Assembly: GCF_021129215.1 (NCBI RefSeq)
Contig: NZ_JAJOLP010000001.1
Location: 124,001 to 188,000 of the forward strand
Direction: 5' to 3'
Length of the DNA stretch: 64,000 nucleotides
DNA from: Agromyces sp. S2-1-8
GTDB taxonomy: Bacteria; Actinomycetota; Actinomycetes; Actinomycetales; Microbacteriaceae
The notes under the pieces are model-generated. The model was not told where the DNA came from, searched no databases, and saw nothing but the letters and a program-made list of their open reading frames with translations. Made by a program: the position numbers and the translations under genes. Positions 61,864-64,000 of the stretch are shown here, piece by piece. Within the stretch, counting starts at the first letter, position 1; every line of letters starts with the position of its first letter.

Positions 61864-63849
61864 TCAGCGCGGGAGCGGCACCTCGAGGATCGTCGGCCCC
61901 TCGACCCGCTTCGCGAGCGCCTCGTCGAGCTCGCCTCGGGTCGTCGCGCGCAGGTATCCCCAGCCGTACGCGGTCGCGAGCGCGGCGACGTCGACGTGCT
62001 GCGGCGTGTACTGCACGCGGTCGAATGCGTCGGTCGGTGCCGTGCCGGCCACTTCGAGCGAATCGAAGATCGTGCCGCCGCCGTCGTTGCCGACGATCAC
62101 GAGCAGCCGCGGCCGCGCCTCGCCGGCGCCGATCAGCATCGACCCGACATCGTGCAGCAGGGTCAGGTCGCCGATGAGGGCACGGGTCGTGCTCGAGTCG
62201 GCAGCACCGCCGCGGGATGCCTCGGCCGAGGCCGCGATCGACCGCTCGACCTGTTCGGCCGCGGCGAGCATGGCGGCGAGCTCTCCGCCCGCGGGCCGAG
62301 GCGTGGAATCCGAGTGGGTCGAGGAGCGAGAGGCGGGCGTCTCGGAACCCGGCTGCGGCTGGACTCGAGACGGGCGCTCCTCGACCGGCTCTTCCGCCGA
62401 GGCATCCAGCTGGCTCGCGATCGCGATGCCGAGCGCGGTGGCGACCGTTCCGTCGATGCCCGCGAGCCCGCGGTTCGCATGCGCCGCGATGCGGCGGCCG
62501 GGCACCGCCCGGTCGGCGTCGCGGATCAACCGCGACGCCCCGAACACGAGCCGGTCGTGCGGCCACGTCGCAGCCCAGACCGCGTCGACGAGCATGCGGC
62601 GCGTGATCGGCGCGCGCACCCCGTCGAGCTGGGCGCGCATGAACTCGCGATGCGCCTCGAAGTCGTGCACGTGCCCCGTCTCGTCGATGCCCGGCGAGAC
62701 CGGCGGCGGCGCGGTCGGCAGGCCGGCGTCGACGACGATGCGGCTCGCATGCACCCAGCGCCGGACCCAGGCGCGCTCGTCGGGGGTCGGCGATGCGGGG
62801 TCGGCGTGCACGGCGCGTTCGAAGCGGCGCACGCGACGGCCCGGGTTGAACCATTCGACGCCCGACGGAGCGACGACGATCGACTCGACGTCGTCGCGCT
62901 GCACGAGCGCCGGCACCTCGCGCGACAGCGTCGGATGCCCGAACACGACGACCCGCTGCACCTGGTCGCCGAAGCCGGGCTCGCGCAGCAGCTCGCGGTA
63001 GGCGACGACGAGGTTCGGTCCGAAGTGCGCACCGCTCGTGACCTCGGCGATGAGCGGCCAGTCGCCCGCACGTGCGAACGCCTCGGCCTCGGGGCCGGCT
63101 CCGGCGCCCGCGACGACGACGGTGCGCGGGCCGCGGGCGATGAGGGCGCCGGTGGGGCCGCCCGGGTTTCGAGACGCTCCGACGCCGCTCTCCGACCCGC
63201 TCGAGGCGGCCGGGTTTCGTGACGCTCCGTCGTCGCTCGACGACCCGCTCCACGCCGACGACAGCGGTTCGCGCAGCTGCAGGTTCACGTGCACGGGTCC
63301 GGGCCCGGGGTGCGCGATGATCCCGCCGTCGAGGTCGCGCCCGAGCGCCGCGGCGAGCGCCTCGCGCGCGAGCCGCTCGGCGGCGGCCGCCTCGCCCGGG
63401 GCCCCCTCGGGCGCGGTCACGTCGCGTTCGAGCCGGACCGCTCCCGCGAAGATGCCGGGCTGCATGGTCGTCTGGTTCGAACGGATGCCGCGCATCTCGG
63501 CGGGGCGATCGGAGGTGACGAGCACGAGCGGAACCCCCGAGTGATGCGCCTCGAGCACCGCGGGATGCAGGTTCGCGACCGCCGTGCCCGAGGTCGTCAC
63601 GACGACGGCGGGTCGGCCGGTCTCGACGGCGAGGCCGAGCGCGAGGAATCCGGCGCCGCGTTCGTCGATGCGCACATGCAGGCGCAGCCGGCCGAGCCGC
63701 TCGAACTCGGCGGCGGCGAGGGCGAGTGCCTGCGACCGCGACCCGGGTGCGACGACGACATCGGTGACCCCTGCCGCGGTCAGGGCGTCGAAGAGCGCGA
63801 CCGAGTAGGCGGTGGCGGGGGCGGTCTCGAAACGCTCGCCGGCGCTCAC
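61864..63849 (-). CDS. menD: menaquinone synthase MenD (SEPHCHC synthase) with inserted repeats
   Basis: A 661-residue thiamine-diphosphate enzyme. The start matches MenD (YSVALFDALTAAGVTDVVVAPGSRS), followed by HVRIDERGAGFLALGLA, DRPAEMRGIRSNQT and the cofactor site GDLTLLHDVGSM to VIVGNDGGG. The protein is longer than usual because of two low-complexity inserts: residues ~200-230, built from two GASRNP-containing 40-bp repeats, and ~489-512, encoded by an inverted repeat. Both keep frame. It joins 2-oxoglutarate to isochorismate. Confidence 0.9.
   Translation of the reverse strand: MSAGERFETAPATAYSVALFDALTAAGVTDVVVAPGSRSQALALAAAEFERLGRLRLHVRIDERGAGFLALGLAVETGRPAVVVTTSGTAVANLHPAVLEAHHSGVPLVLVTSDRPAEMRGIRSNQTTMQPGIFAGAVRLERDVTAPEGAPGEAAAAERLAREALAAALGRDLDGGIIAHPGPGPVHVNLQLREPLSSAWSGSSSDDGASRNPAASSGSESGVGASRNPGGPTGALIARGPRTVVVAGAGAGPEAEAFARAGDWPLIAEVTSGAHFGPNLVVAYRELLREPGFGDQVQRVVVFGHPTLSREVPALVQRDDVESIVVAPSGVEWFNPGRRVRRFERAVHADPASPTPDERAWVRRWVHASRIVVDAGLPTAPPPVSPGIDETGHVHDFEAHREFMRAQLDGVRAPITRRMLVDAVWAATWPHDRLVFGASRLIRDADRAVPGRRIAAHANRGLAGIDGTVATALGIAIASQLDASAEEPVEERPSRVQPQPGSETPASRSSTHSDSTPRPAGGELAAMLAAAEQVERSIAASAEASRGGAADSSTTRALIGDLTLLHDVGSMLIGAGEARPRLLVIVGNDGGGTIFDSLEVAGTAPTDAFDRVQYTPQHVDVAALATAYGWGYLRATTRGELDEALAKRVEGPTILEVPLPR
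62317..62386. repeat. inverted repeat inside menD
   Basis: GGTCGAGGAGCG (62317-62328) and CGCTCCTCGACC (62375-62386) are perfect 12-bp arms. The enclosed sequence also contains CGTCTCGGAACC and ACTCGAGACGGG. It encodes the second low-complexity insert of MenD and resembles the element between malE and malF. Confidence 0.65.
63163..63250. repeat. two 40-bp direct repeats inside menD
   Basis: 63163-63202 and 63211-63250 both begin CGGGTTTCG and end CGACCCGCTC, identical at 35 of 40 positions with a period of 48 bases (16 codons). They encode the duplicated GASRNP segment. Confidence 0.8.
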
Positions 63850-63870
63850 CGCTCGACCACCGGGGCGGGC

Positions 63871-64000
63871 TCAGGCATTCGGGCGGCCCGTGGATCCGGG
63901 CTCCCCCGGCTTGTCGGGGTTCTCGGGGTGCGTGCCGGGTTCGGCCTGGTGGCCGGCGTTGCGGCCGTCGGCCGAGGCATCGGGCTCGCCGTCGAGGTCG
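63871..64000 (-). CDS. C-terminal tail of a gene continuing beyond the window
   Basis: The minus frame is open from base 64000 to a TGA at 63873-63871 and encodes a hydrophilic, Gly/Pro/Asp-rich tail (EPDASADGRNAGHQAEPGTH). It stops 21 bp before the menD start, so it is probably cotranscribed with it. Nothing identifies the product. Confidence 0.6.
   Translation of the reverse strand, partial: DLDGEPDASADGRNAGHQAEPGTHPENPDKPGEPGSTGRPNA

Overview
The window is chromosomal DNA from a GC-rich actinobacterium. Codons end overwhelmingly in G or C, and the genes include an actinobacterial-type MalEFG system, a menaquinone pathway, FprA-type ferredoxin reductase, a Tad pilus and AbiEi/DUF559 proteins. 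Frequent use of the 9-mer GAGGCATCC, together with the gene content, suggests the family Microbacteriaceae (Agromyces-like). That assignment is an inference; there is no rRNA in the window to test it.

Layout. 1-7.0 kb: an L-fucose locus. It holds the end of a GH29 alpha-L-fucosidase with a discoidin domain, a short-chain dehydrogenase, an FAH-type hydrolase, a GntR/FCD regulator, an aldo/keto reductase, a mutarotase and a lactonase-like amidohydrolase. These fit the non-phosphorylative route from L-fucose to pyruvate and lactate; the fuconate dehydratase and transporter are not visible. 7.1-9.2 kb: a beheaded membrane-protein gene, a twice-frameshifted tyrosine integrase and an excisionase-like gene abutting tRNA-Met, then tRNA-Thr. 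The fucose genes look less GC-rich than the DNA that follows and may be part of a tRNA-Met island. 9.3-17.5 kb: a maltodextrin locus (cyclomaltodextrinase-like GH13, MalG, MalF, MalE, and a divergent alpha-glucosidase) with two LacI-type operators. 17.5-26.7 kb: an AbiEi/DUF559 protein among ~60-bp palindromes, an M23 peptidase with a huge cytoplasmic tail, inositol monophosphatase, GNAT, VOC, tRNA-Tyr, a wall-anchored surface protein, a PH-domain membrane protein, a small membrane protein and a LacI regulator.

26.8-39.9 kb: the most interesting part. Nine tightly packed minus-strand genes run from a LuxR-type regulator through a subtilisin, five proteins of unknown family, a putative metal-dependent hydrolase and a protein joining a caspase-like His/Cys domain to a lysozyme-like domain. 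None has an obvious signal peptide, and no phage-tail or injection-machine part is present. I do not recognise this as a described system.

40.1-42.9 kb: YajQ, a second AbiEi/DUF559 protein and an alpha/beta hydrolase, bordered by a second palindromic repeat family. 43.0-51.9 kb: a less GC-rich block with an HTTM membrane protein pair and a complete Tad/Flp pilus operon (flp, tadE, tadG, cpaB, tadZ-like, tadA, tadB, tadC); a prepilin peptidase lies just beyond. 53.2-55.1 kb: two adjacent peptidoglycan hydrolases (papain-fold and GH25) that share one C-terminal domain. 55.1-56.2 kb: small genes, one behind a LexA-like box. 56.3-64.0 kb: ferredoxin-NADP reductase and menaquinone genes (polyprenyl synthase, menG, menF, menD) with a PPK2 kinase; menD carries in-frame repeat insertions.
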